A stretch of 64,000 nt of DNA, from assembly GCA_040384325.1 (NCBI GenBank), contig JAZKJL010000005.1, positions 1,302,001-1,366,000 on the forward strand, written 5' to 3'. The notes under the pieces are model-generated. The model had not been told where the DNA came from. It ran no database searches and saw nothing but the letters and a program-made list of their open reading frames with translations. Below, piece by piece: positions 17,673-26,017 of the stretch. The stretch's first letter is position 1. Every line of letters starts with the position of its first letter. A program made the translations under genes and the position numbers. The DNA comes from JACMLX01 sp040384325. Its GTDB lineage: Bacteria; Gemmatimonadota; Gemmatimonadetes; Gemmatimonadales; Gemmatimonadaceae.

Positions 17673-18065
17673 TCAGGCGAAGGCCGCCACCTGCGCGTGG
17701 AGCTGCACCTCTTCCGCCGTGATCGGCGTCAGCGCGGCCACGTTCTCCTCGCCCGTGCGGATCCGGATCACCCGCTCCAGCGGCTGCACGAAGATCTTCC
17801 CGTCGCCGACCTGGCCGGTGCGGGCGGCCGACACGATGGCACGGATGGTCGCCTCGACGAACGGCTCCGAGACAGCCATCTCGACCTTCACCTTCTCGTG
17901 GAACTCCAGCACCACCGACGAGCCGCGGAAGTTCTCGACCACTTCCGTCTCGCCACCGTGCCCGCTGGCCCGGCTGAGGGTGATGCCGGTGACCCCGATC
18001 CGGAACAGGGCCTCCTTCACGTGCGGCAGTCGATCGGGACGGATGATCGTGGTGATCAGCTTCAC
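17673..18065 (-). CDS. P-II family nitrogen-regulator-like protein with altered T-loop
   Basis: The protein of 130 residues starts at a GTG (VKLITTIIRPDRLPHVKEAL), the only start that fits the family N terminus. It retains the P-II core: the beta strand KLITTIIRP, the B-loop and nucleotide-binding segment RTGQVGDGKIFVQPLERVIRIRTGE. The T-loop is shortened, and the residue equivalent to the uridylylated Tyr51 is missing: the usual YRGAEY is replaced by FRGSSV. It therefore cannot be controlled by GlnD-type uridylylation at that site. No ammonium transporter or glutamine synthetase gene is adjacent. It may sense ATP/ADP and 2-oxoglutarate for some other partner. It is divergent from the ABC exporter gene. 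Confidence 0.82.
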   Translation of the reverse strand: MKLITTIIRPDRLPHVKEALFRIGVTGITLSRASGHGGETEVVENFRGSSVVLEFHEKVKVEMAVSEPFVEATIRAIVSAARTGQVGDGKIFVQPLERVIRIRTGEENVAALTPITAEEVQLHAQVAAFA

Positions 18066-18340
18066 GGCTCGGCGGGACGAAGAAGCACAGGACAGGCAGT
18101 GTTCTTCGAAATGTGCAAAATCTGCACGATAATGCAAGCACAGACGCCGAATGCTGCGGTTTCGCCGCGGAATGTTCCTGCAGCTGTGCGTCAGTCGCAC
18201 AGAAGGAGCGACGAGGCGACGTTGCGCGTATCCGCCCACCCGACCGCGATGTGACCCGGAAGGAGCGCCCGGACAACGCCGGCACGCCTCGCACCGTGGC
18301 GATCTAGGACACCGAGCCGCGCGCTTGTACACTCTCTGGC

Positions 18341-18469
18341 ATGCCTCGGCCGACCTCGTCCCGACAGCAGCACCAGCAATTCGTGGACGCCTTCCGCGGC
18401 CGCAAGCTCGACGCCGAAGGCGCCGCCGTCGAGGCGCAGGCCGCACCCTCGAGGCTCGCCGCCGGACGC
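18341..18469 (+). other. Displaced N-terminal coding segment of the ABC exporter (probable frameshift)
   Basis: An ATG at 18341 opens a frame that reads like a real protein N terminus (MPRPTSSRQQHQQFVDAFRG, then RKLDAEGAAVEAQ) with normal GC-rich third positions. Around 18464-18471 the coding signal passes into the frame of the downstream exporter (RGYLREYMRWLLPHRR). The displacement equals one missing base. Either the assembled sequence has lost one base in a G/C-rich linker, or the gene has really lost its first 40 or so residues and now begins at 18490. Confidence 0.5.
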
Positions 18470-18489
18470 GCGGCTACCTCCGCGAATAC

Positions 18490-20262
18490 ATGCGCTGGCT
18501 GCTGCCGCATCGCCGGAAGGCCGCCCTCGTCGTCGTGCTCGCGTTGGGCACCGCCGGCCTCGAGATGGTCGAGCCGCTCTTCATGCGGTACATCGTCGAC
18601 AAGGTCCTGCTCGCCAAGGGGCTCGACACCGCGGAGCGGTATGCACGGCTGAACACTGCCGGCCTCACGTTCCTCACGCTGGTGATCGTCTCCAAGCTGC
18701 TGGACGTGGCGAAGAACTATCGCCAGCGCATCCTCAACACGACCGTGATGCTGTCGCTCCGGCGGGCGCTCTTCCGCCGGTTCATGCACCTGCCGCTGCC
18801 CCGGCTCTGGGAGATGAAGACCGGCGGGCTGCTCTCGCGCCTCACCGGTGACGTGGACACCACCACCGGCCTGCTGCAGATGGCCGTGGTCTCGCCATCG
18901 CTGTCGATCGTGCGACTGGTGGTCGCGATTGCCATCCTCACCTCCATCAACTGGCGCCTGGCCCTGACCGCGATCGCGATCATCCCCGGCGCGATGTTCA
19001 TCAGCTTCGTCTCCGCCAAGCGCATCCGGCCCATCTACCGCTCCGTCCGTCGCGATGCGGAACGTGTGGACGGACGGGTCGGCGAGAGCTTCTCGGGCAT
19101 CCGAGTCGTGCGCGCCTTCAGCCGCGAGCGATCCGAGTTGCTCGCCTACCTGCGCGGACGGCACACCATCCTGCGCAAGGAACTGTTCGCCGGCCGACGC
19201 GAGCTGCTGCTCTGGAGCTCGTGGGGCCTGCTGCTGGGCGTGGTGAACGTGGCCATCGTCTGGTACGGTGGTGCGCTCAACCTCGCCGCCGGCGCCACGG
19301 TCGGCGACATCATGGCGTTCCAGTGGTACACGTTCCTGCTGCTCAACCCGGTCTGGAACATCGTCAACTCCTTCTCCGAGCTGCAGCGATCACTGGCCTC
19401 GATGGAGCGGGTGTTCGAGGTGCTGGGCGCGGAGGACGACAAGCCGGATCGCCCCGACGCGGTGGACGCGCCGACGGTGGTGCACGAGCTCCACCTCGAC
19501 CGCCTCGGCTTCGAGTATCGCGAGGGGCATCCGGTGCTGCACGACGTGAGCGTGCGCGTGCCGGGTGGCAGCGTGGTGGCGCTGGTGGGGCGCAGCGGGG
19601 CGGGGAAGACGACGCTCACCGACATCGTCGCGCGGTTCCACGATCCCACGTCAGGCCAGCTGCTGCTCAACGGCACCGACGTGCGTGACTTCCGCCTGCG
19701 CTCGTACCGCAAGCTGCTCGGCATCGTGCAGCAGGATGTGTTCCTCTTCGATGGCACGGTGCGCGACAACATCGCCTACGCCAGGCCCGACGCCACCGAT
19801 GCCGACGTCGATGCGGCCGCGAAACGCGCCAACGCACACGAGTTCATCGTGCGGCTGCCGGAAGGCTACGAGACGCTGGTGGGTGAGCGCGGGGTGAAGC
19901 TCTCCGGCGGGCAGCAGCAGCGGCTGGCCATCGCCCGCGCCATCCTCGCCGCGCCGCAGATCCTGATCCTCGACGAAGCCACCAGCAACCTCGATACCGA
20001 GAGCGAGCAGCTGATCCAGTCGGCGCTCGACTCGCTGCTCACCGGGCGCACCACCTTCGTCATCGCACACCGGCTCTCCACCATTCGTAATGCCGACATG
20101 ATCCTGATGCTGGAGGATGGCCGCATCGTCGAACGCGGCACGCATGACGAGCTGATGGCCGCCTCGGGGCCGTACGCGGCGATGGTGCTGCGCCAGATGC
20201 ACGCCTCGCAGGCCGACGAGGGCGTGGTGCTGGTGAGCGATGAGGCGGTGCGCACGGCCTAG
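18490..20262 (+). CDS. ABC exporter, fused permease and ATP-binding domains
   Basis: From the ATG at 18490 the protein has 590 residues: a six-helix type IV ABC permease domain (about residues 1-310) and a nucleotide-binding domain (about 335-575). The latter has Walker A GRSGAGKTT (367-375), signature LSGGQQQR (471-478), Walker B ILILDEATS with Asp495 and Glu496, and the H-loop in VIAHRLSTI. It would form a homodimer or pair with another half-transporter to export lipids, drugs or peptides; the substrate is not evident. The first helix follows almost at once, so the start could be original, but a likely N-terminal extension lies in another frame upstream (18341-18469), suggesting a one-base frameshift. 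The upstream neighbour is the divergent P-II gene. Confidence 0.85.
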   Translation: MRWLLPHRRKAALVVVLALGTAGLEMVEPLFMRYIVDKVLLAKGLDTAERYARLNTAGLTFLTLVIVSKLLDVAKNYRQRILNTTVMLSLRRALFRRFMHLPLPRLWEMKTGGLLSRLTGDVDTTTGLLQMAVVSPSLSIVRLVVAIAILTSINWRLALTAIAIIPGAMFISFVSAKRIRPIYRSVRRDAERVDGRVGESFSGIRVVRAFSRERSELLAYLRGRHTILRKELFAGRRELLLWSSWGLLLGVVNVAIVWYGGALNLAAGATVGDIMAFQWYTFLLLNPVWNIVNSFSELQRSLASMERVFEVLGAEDDKPDRPDAVDAPTVVHELHLDRLGFEYREGHPVLHDVSVRVPGGSVVALVGRSGAGKTTLTDIVARFHDPTSGQLLLNGTDVRDFRLRSYRKLLGIVQQDVFLFDGTVRDNIAYARPDATDADVDAAAKRANAHEFIVRLPEGYETLVGERGVKLSGGQQQRLAIARAILAAPQILILDEATSNLDTESEQLIQSALDSLLTGRTTFVIAHRLSTIRNADMILMLEDGRIVERGTHDELMAASGPYAAMVLRQMHASQADEGVVLVSDEAVRTA

Positions 20263-20342
20263 CCGCGCGGGCGTTGTCGATTCGGATGTACCGTGGCACC
20301 ATTGCAGCACACTTCGTCCTCCCCACCACACCCGATCGCGCC

Positions 20343-22616
20343 ATGCCGCTGCTGCGCCGTTCCGCTCCGTTGCTGCTGCCCGCCGTGCTGGCGACCTTGC
20401 TGCTGGCCGCCACGCCGCTCGAGGACCCGCCGATGCGCGGGTTCACCACCGCGTCGGCACGCACGCAGCGCGAGTGGGAGGCAAAGTTCCGCGCGCTCCC
20501 CGACCCGGCCCGCATGCGCGAAGCGATGCGGCGACTGGCAGCACGGCCGCATCACCTCGGCTCGCCGTACGGCAAGGACAACGCCGAGTGGCTGCGCGAC
20601 CAGTTCGCGTCGTACGGGTGGGATGCGCGTATCGAGCGGTTCGACGTGCTCTTCCCCACGCCGCGCATCCGTGTGCTGGAACTGGTGGCACCGACCCGCT
20701 TCCGCGCCAGGCTCGAGGAGCCAGTGCTGAGTGAGGACCCGGCCAGCAGCCAGCGCGCCGAGCAGCTGCCCACCTACAACGCGTACTCGGGTGAGGGCAA
20801 TGTCACCGCGCCGCTGGTCTACGTGAATTACGGTGTGCCGGCTGACTACGAGGAGCTGGAGCGCCGCGGCATCTCGGTGAAGGGGGCGATCGTGATCGCG
20901 CGCTACGGCGGCTCGTGGCGCGGCATCAAGCCCAAGGTCGCCTACGAACATGGCGCCGTGGGCGCACTGATCTACTCCGACCCGAAGGACGACGGCTACG
21001 CCGAGGGCGAGACCTACCCCAACGGCCCCTATCGCCCGAAGGACGGTGTGCAGCGCGGCAGTGTGCTCGACATGCCGACCTATCCGGGCGATCCGCTGAC
21101 GCCGGGCGTCGGCGCCTCACCCGGTGCCAAGCGGCTCGATCGCAAGGACGCGATCACGATCATGAAGATCCCGGTGATGCCGATCTCGTACGCCGATGCG
21201 CAGCCTTTGCTGCAGGCACTCACCGGTCCCGTCGCCCCACCATCGTGGCGTGGCGGCCTGCCGATCACCTACCGCCTTGGCCCAGGCTCCGCGCAGGTGC
21301 ACCTGCATCTCGAGTTCGACTGGAAGCAGACACCGCTCTACAACGTGATCGCCACGCTCAAGGGCTCCACGCTTCCCGACGAGTGGGTGATGCGCGGCAA
21401 CCACCACGACGGCTGGGTGAATGGTGCGGAGGATCCGGTGAGCGGCATGGTGGCCGAGCTGGAGGAGGCGCGTGCACTGGGTGAGTTGGTGAAGCAGGGC
21501 TGGAAGCCGAAGCGCACCATCGTCTACATGGCGTGGGACGGCGAGGAGCCGTCGCTGCTGGGCTCCACCGAGTGGGTGGAGGAACACATGGCCGACATGC
21601 GCGCCAAGGGTGTGTTCTACCTGAACACCGACGGCAACGGTCGCGGCACGTTGGGCGCCGCGGGTTCGCACGCGTTGGAGCGGTTCGTGACCGAGGTGGC
21701 CGGCGAGGTGATGGACCCCGAGAGCAACGTCACCGTGCTGCAACGGCAGCGGATGGCCGAGGTGATGAACGGCAATGCCGAGGCGCGTTCGCAGCGCGAC
21801 CTGCGCATCGAGGCACTGGGATCGGGCTCCGACTTCACGCCCTTCCTGCAGCACGCCGGCGTGCCGACGCTCAACATCGGCTTCGGCGGCGAGGATGGCG
21901 GTGGCATCTATCACTCCATCTACGACACCTTCACCTGGTACACCCGCTTCAGCGACACCAGCTTCGTCTACGGCAAGGCGCTGGCGCAGGTGGCTGGGAT
22001 GATGGTCATGCGCGTCGCGAACGCCGACCTGCTGCCCGCCGAATTCGGCAACCTCTCCGCCACCGCCAAGCGCTACCTCGGTGAGGTCACGACGCTGCGC
22101 GAGACGACCGCGAAGGCGATCGACGAATTGAACCAGCGCGTGGCAGAAGGAGCATACGCGATCACCAACGATCCACGCCGGCCGCTCAAGGCACCCAGCG
22201 CGCAGGCGCCGGCGCCGCACCTGAACTTCTCACCGATCCAGAACGCGTCGGATTCGCTGGCCCGCGTCGCCGAACGCTTCGAGAAAGCGTACGGCAACCT
22301 GCCGGGCAGCACCGCCAGCACGGCCGCACTGACGCAGGTGAATGCGCTGCTGCGGCAGAGCGACCAGGTGATGCTGATCCCCGGCGGCCTGCCGAAGCGC
22401 CCCTGGTACCAGCACGCGCTCTACGCCCCGGGCTACTACACGGGCTACGGCGTGAAGACGATGCCCGGCGTGCGCGAGGCGATCGAGCAGAAAGACTGGA
22501 AACTCGCCGACGAGCAGATCGCCAAGCTGGCAGCCGCACTCCTGCGCGAAAGCGACCTGATTGCGCGCGCGACACTGCTGCTGGAGCAGGCCACGGCGAC
22601 CAAGCTGGTGCCCTGA
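20343..22616 (+). CDS. M28 family metallopeptidase, glutamate carboxypeptidase II/transferrin receptor type
   Basis: The 757-residue preprotein starts with a signal peptide (LLRRSAPLLLPAVLATLLLAA). A protease-associated domain (about 130-330, with SVKGAIVIARYGGSWRG) is inserted before the M28 catalytic core. The di-zinc ligands are visible: His354 in GNHHD, Asp364 in GAEDPVSG, catalytic and ligand Glu401/Glu402 in DGEEPSLLGS, Asp430 in LNTDGNG and His524 in IYHSIYD. The C-terminal helical dimerisation domain (about 600-750) is also present, so the whole architecture matches glutamate carboxypeptidase II. It should cleave C-terminal residues from extracellular or periplasmic peptides. The frame starts earlier at 20274, but the internal ATG gives the signal peptide. 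Three bacterial-type exported peptidases (M1, M28, M56) occur in this window. Confidence 0.92.
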   Translation: MPLLRRSAPLLLPAVLATLLLAATPLEDPPMRGFTTASARTQREWEAKFRALPDPARMREAMRRLAARPHHLGSPYGKDNAEWLRDQFASYGWDARIERFDVLFPTPRIRVLELVAPTRFRARLEEPVLSEDPASSQRAEQLPTYNAYSGEGNVTAPLVYVNYGVPADYEELERRGISVKGAIVIARYGGSWRGIKPKVAYEHGAVGALIYSDPKDDGYAEGETYPNGPYRPKDGVQRGSVLDMPTYPGDPLTPGVGASPGAKRLDRKDAITIMKIPVMPISYADAQPLLQALTGPVAPPSWRGGLPITYRLGPGSAQVHLHLEFDWKQTPLYNVIATLKGSTLPDEWVMRGNHHDGWVNGAEDPVSGMVAELEEARALGELVKQGWKPKRTIVYMAWDGEEPSLLGSTEWVEEHMADMRAKGVFYLNTDGNGRGTLGAAGSHALERFVTEVAGEVMDPESNVTVLQRQRMAEVMNGNAEARSQRDLRIEALGSGSDFTPFLQHAGVPTLNIGFGGEDGGGIYHSIYDTFTWYTRFSDTSFVYGKALAQVAGMMVMRVANADLLPAEFGNLSATAKRYLGEVTTLRETTAKAIDELNQRVAEGAYAITNDPRRPLKAPSAQAPAPHLNFSPIQNASDSLARVAERFEKAYGNLPGSTASTAALTQVNALLRQSDQVMLIPGGLPKRPWYQHALYAPGYYTGYGVKTMPGVREAIEQKDWKLADEQIAKLAAALLRESDLIARATLLLEQATATKLVP

Positions 22617-22641
22617 GCGTTTTCCGTTTCGATTCATGCTG

Positions 22642-22695
22642 CACTGCTTGCACTGCTTGCACTGCTTGCACTGCTTGCACTGCTTGCACTGCTGG
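22642..22695. repeat. Tandem repeat, 9-bp unit, six copies
   Basis: Five exact CACTGCTTG units (22642-22686) are followed by one variant CACTGCTGG (22687-22695). The array starts 25 bases after the M28 stop codon and directly precedes the family A palindromic element. There are no spacers, so it is not a CRISPR array. Copy number is likely to vary by slippage. Confidence 0.9.
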
Positions 22696-22697
22696 AA

Positions 22698-22957
22698 CGG
22701 CAACGGCTGATCGCAGAACTGCTACAGCCGCAGAACGGAACAGCCGCAGAAGAGCGCCGCGCTCGGCCTGCGGTGCAACATGTCGCTCGCGAGCGATGTG
22801 ACGGGACTGCTTTGGGAACAGCAACTGCGAGCGCTGTTCCCCCAGCATCTGAGGTACGAATGCAAGCGAACGATGCCAGTCACGCCGACGCCCGCGCCCT
22901 TCTGCGGCTGTGCAGTTCTGCGGCAGTTCAGTTCTGCGATCAGCCGTTGCTGTTCAA
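22698..22957. repeat. Palindromic intergenic element, family A (complete copy)
   Basis: The gap 22617-22973 has no gene. Its left arm (about 22699-22755) contains CGGCTGATCGCAGAACTG, then ACAGCCGCAGAACGGAACAG and GCCGCAGAAGAGCGC. Its right arm (about 22901-22957) is the inverse: CCCTTCTGCGGCTGT, GTTCTGCGGCAGTTCAGTTC and TGCGATCAGCCGTTGC. About 145 bases lie between, themselves containing short inverted repeats (CGCTCGCGAGCG). The right arm matches positions 150-207. This looks like a MITE-like or REP-composite element of about 260 bp. Confidence 0.7.
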
Positions 22958-22973
22958 AGTTCTGCAGGATGTG

Positions 22974-23456
22974 TCAGGACCGATCGTAGAACGCGGGCGG
23001 CTCGATGCCGAGGGCGCGGAGGTAGACGTAGCCCTGCCCGCGATGATGGATCTCGTTGTCGATGACGTAGAGCAGCAGGTCGTGCACCGGCATCGTCCAC
23101 TGGCCGAAGGCGGTCACGGTCTCGCCGAACTTCGTCAGCGGAATCTTCGGGAATGCGTCGTCGAGCGCAGCCGTGCCCTGGTCCCAGGCCGCCAGGATTT
23201 CCTCCTGCGTCTTCACGTCGGCGTCGGCATACTGGCTCCACTCGCCGGTGATGACACCGGTGACGGTGGGCATCAGCATCCCGATCATCTCGCGGGCGAG
23301 GGCGCTGAACGGGCGCATCCCGCCAAGGCTCAGCGACTGGAACTCGTCGGGCGGAAACGCCGCGATCACGCGGCGCGTGACACGACGGTGACCCTGCCAA
23401 TGGGCAAGCAGGGCTTCGGGCGTGATCACGGTGGACGTGCTGACGTCAGCAGGCAT
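22974..23456 (-). CDS. DinB family protein
   Basis: The 160-residue protein is a four-helix-bundle DinB-like protein. Family features are the N-terminal ALLAHWQGHRRVT with a metal-ligand histidine, and VIDNEIHHRGQGYVYLRALG near the C terminus carrying the other two histidines of the metal site. Such proteins can act as thiol-dependent transferases or have unknown roles. The start at 23456 fits the family. It is divergent from the transglutaminase gene; the gap contains CTATACGATAT near 23506, a possible -10 region. Its stop lies next to the family A repeat. Confidence 0.85.
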   Translation of the reverse strand: MPADVSTSTVITPEALLAHWQGHRRVTRRVIAAFPPDEFQSLSLGGMRPFSALAREMIGMLMPTVTGVITGEWSQYADADVKTQEEILAAWDQGTAALDDAFPKIPLTKFGETVTAFGQWTMPVHDLLLYVIDNEIHHRGQGYVYLRALGIEPPAFYDRS

Positions 23457-23581
23457 GGAATTCCTCGGGAAGGGAGGCGATCACTGATTTCGGTCTTTGT
23501 TCGGGCTATACGATATGAACAGGGTCCAAGGTGCGCAAGCGTGCCGTGCAGTGCCTCACCGTCCAGTCCGGTCACCCGTCG

Positions 23582-24478
23582 ATGCGTCTGCTCGTCCAGC
23601 ACCGGAGCACCTGGCGGTACACGGCGGCGGCCATGCTCGGCCCGCACGTCATCCGCCTGCGCCCCGCCACTCACGCGCGCGTCGCGATCGACGACTACCG
23701 ACTGCGCGTCGAGCCCGCCGGAGAGCTGCGATGGCAGCAGGACCCCACCGGCAATCACGTCGCGCGCCTCACCTTTCCGACCGGCACCCGCACCGAGGCG
23801 CTCGTGGTCTCGGTGCAATTCGCGTGCGACGTGCGCACCACCAACCCCTTCGATTTCTTCGTCGACGAGCGATGCACGAGTGCGCCATTCGTGTATCCGG
23901 ACGAACTCCGTGCCGACCTCGCTGCGCTGCTCGACCGCACTGAACCGTCGCTGTTCGCAGGCGCGCGGTTCGTGGCATTTCTCGATGCACTGCCGTTCGC
24001 TGGCGACACCGTGCAACTGCTGGTGCAGCTGAACGCGGCCGTGCATCGCGCCATCACGTACGTGGAACGTGAAGAACCCGGCATCTGGACACCCGAGGCC
24101 ACACTCGCGGCCGCCCGCGGCAGCTGTCGCGACTCGGCGGTGCTGCTGATGGCCGTGCTGCGGCATCGCGGCATCGCAGCGCGTTTCGTCAGCGGCTACC
24201 TGGTGCAACTCGCGCACGAGTCACCGATCACCGGGCAGGCCAGCCTGGTGCCGGAAGACAGCGTGGCGTTGCACGCGTGGGCCGAGGCGTACCTGCCCGG
24301 CGCCGGCTGGATCGGGCTCGATGCCACCAGTGGCCTGCTCTGTGGCGAGGGGCACATCCCGCTCGCCTGCACGTCATCACCCGCACTCGCGGCACCGGTC
24401 GAGGGGACCAGTGATTCGCTCGCCGAATCGGTGCAGTTCCGCATGCAGGTCGAACGCCTCGCTGCGGGCGTGACCTGA
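23582..24478 (+). CDS. Transglutaminase-like protein (first of the ATP-grasp/alpha-E cluster)
   Basis: The 298-residue protein begins with the bacterial transglutaminase N-terminal domain (LLVQHRSTWRYTAAAML, GPHVIRLRPAT) and continues with the papain-like core. The catalytic triad is intact: Cys182 in GSCRDSAVLL, His231 in LHAWAEAYLPG and Asp247 in GLDATSG. There is no signal peptide, so it should act in the cytoplasm. In related clusters this protein accompanies a circularly permuted ATP-grasp enzyme and an alpha-E protein, as it does here; it may hydrolyse or transfer peptide bonds made by the ATP-grasp enzyme (inference). The ATG at 23582 was chosen over the frame's start at 23531 because the domain begins immediately after it. 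Confidence 0.88.
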   Translation: MRLLVQHRSTWRYTAAAMLGPHVIRLRPATHARVAIDDYRLRVEPAGELRWQQDPTGNHVARLTFPTGTRTEALVVSVQFACDVRTTNPFDFFVDERCTSAPFVYPDELRADLAALLDRTEPSLFAGARFVAFLDALPFAGDTVQLLVQLNAAVHRAITYVEREEPGIWTPEATLAAARGSCRDSAVLLMAVLRHRGIAARFVSGYLVQLAHESPITGQASLVPEDSVALHAWAEAYLPGAGWIGLDATSGLLCGEGHIPLACTSSPALAAPVEGTSDSLAESVQFRMQVERLAAGVT

Positions 24479-24553
24479 GCCGTCGCAGCTGCGCGCCGTC
24501 TCGATCGCCATCAGAACTCCGCTTCACATCGTTCGCCCGTCCACCCGAGCGTG

Positions 24554-26017
24554 ATGCCGATGACCAGCCTGTTCGAGAGCTACCAGACGTCTGCAGGAAC
24601 GTACGACGAGCTGTTCGAGGCTCCCGGTGTGCCGCGCGGTGGCTTCCAGCGGGTGCTGCGTGCGCTCGGCGCATCGACCGCGGAGGAGTTCGCGCGCTGC
24701 CAGGCGCTGGCCGAGATGGCGATGCTCAACCAGGGCGTGACGTTCAGCGTCTATGCCGACAATCGCGGCACCGAGAAGGTGTTCCCCTTCGACCTCGTGC
24801 CGCGCATCGTGGCCGCACCCGACTGGCGGCACCTCGAGCGCGGGTTGGCGCAGCGTGTGCAGGCGCTTGGACTGTTCCTCGACGACGTCTACGGCCCGCA
24901 GCGCATCCTGCGCGAGGGCGTCATCCCGCGCGAGCTGGTTCTCGGTGCGCAGCAGTACCTGCCGATCATCCAGGACGTGAAGCCGGCCGGCGGCGTGCGC
25001 GTGCACATCGCCGGCATCGACCTGATTCGTGATCCCGCCGGCACCTTCCGCGTGCTCGAGGACAACGTGCGCACGCCGTCGGGGGTGAGCTACGTGGTGG
25101 AGAACCGTCTGGCCACCAAACGCATCTTCCCCAGGCTGTTCGAGCAGGCCAGCGTGCATCGCGTGGACCACTATCCATCGCAGCTGGGCGAGACGCTGCG
25201 ATCGGTGTCGCCGCGCGATCCAGACGAAAGCACGGTGGTGGTGCTCACGCCGGGCTCGTACAACTCCGCCTACTTCGAGCACAGCTTCCTCGCGCGGCAG
25301 ATGGGCATCGAGCTGGTGGAGTCGGCCGACCTCTTCGTGGACGATGATCGCGTGTACATGCGCACCACCCGCGGACCGAAGCAGGTGGACGTGATCTATC
25401 GCCGCACCGACGAAGCCTTCCTCGATCCCGAGGTCTTCCGCCCCGACTCGATGCTCGGCGTGCCCGGGTTGATGCGCGCCTGGGCACGCGGCACGGTGAC
25501 ACTCGCCAACGCGCCGGGCAACGGCGTCGCCGACGACAAGGCGGTCTATCCCTTCGTGCCCGACATGATCCGGTATTACCTCGACGAGGAGCCGTTGCTG
25601 GAGCAGGTGCCCACCTACGTCTGCCTGCGTGATGCCGATCGCGATTACGTGCTCGATCACCTGTCGGAACTGGTGGTGAAGGCGGTGGACGAATCGGGCG
25701 GATACGGCATGCTGATGGGCCCGCAGGCCTCGGCGGCACAGATCGACGAGTTCCGCGCCCGCATCATCGCCGACCCACGCAAGTACATCGCACAACCGCG
25801 AATCGAGTTGAGCACCTGCCCCACCTGGGATGCCGAGCGACGCTGCATGGAGCCGCGACGCGTGGACCTGCGGCCGTACATCCTCACCAGTCGCGATGGA
25901 CCATGGGTGTTGCCGGGTGGCCTGACACGGGTGGCGCTGGTGCCGGGGTCGTACGTCGTCAACTCGTCGCAGGGCGGCGGGTCGAAGGACACCTGGGTCC
26001 AGAAGGAGGTCGCATGA
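24554..26017 (+). CDS. Circularly permuted ATP-grasp protein (COG2308 type)
   Basis: The 487-residue protein matches the circularly permuted ATP-grasp family: YDELFEAPGVPRGGFQRVL at the start, VLEDNVRTPSGVSYVVENR, a LTPGSYNSAYFEHSFLARQ strand-loop, VDVIYRRTDEAFLDP, NAPGNGVADDKAVYPFVPD and VVKAVDESGGYGMLMGP with RIIADPRKYIAQ. ATP-grasp enzymes activate a carboxylate by phosphorylation and join it to an amine, so this is the expected bond-forming enzyme of the cluster. Start choice among GTG 24551, ATG 24554 and ATG 24560 is uncertain, with no strong Shine-Dalgarno. The stop overlaps the next start (ATGA at 26014). Confidence 0.9.
   Translation: MPMTSLFESYQTSAGTYDELFEAPGVPRGGFQRVLRALGASTAEEFARCQALAEMAMLNQGVTFSVYADNRGTEKVFPFDLVPRIVAAPDWRHLERGLAQRVQALGLFLDDVYGPQRILREGVIPRELVLGAQQYLPIIQDVKPAGGVRVHIAGIDLIRDPAGTFRVLEDNVRTPSGVSYVVENRLATKRIFPRLFEQASVHRVDHYPSQLGETLRSVSPRDPDESTVVVLTPGSYNSAYFEHSFLARQMGIELVESADLFVDDDRVYMRTTRGPKQVDVIYRRTDEAFLDPEVFRPDSMLGVPGLMRAWARGTVTLANAPGNGVADDKAVYPFVPDMIRYYLDEEPLLEQVPTYVCLRDADRDYVLDHLSELVVKAVDESGGYGMLMGPQASAAQIDEFRARIIADPRKYIAQPRIELSTCPTWDAERRCMEPRRVDLRPYILTSRDGPWVLPGGLTRVALVPGSYVVNSSQGGGSKDTWVQKEVA

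Noticed and set aside
18100..18160. Sigma-54 promoter for the P-II gene
   Set aside because: Only a partial TGC/TTTTGCA match; the conserved GG and GC dinucleotides are not correctly placed.
22642..22695. Possible CRISPR array
   Set aside because: Nine-base units with no spacers and no cas genes nearby; a simple tandem repeat.
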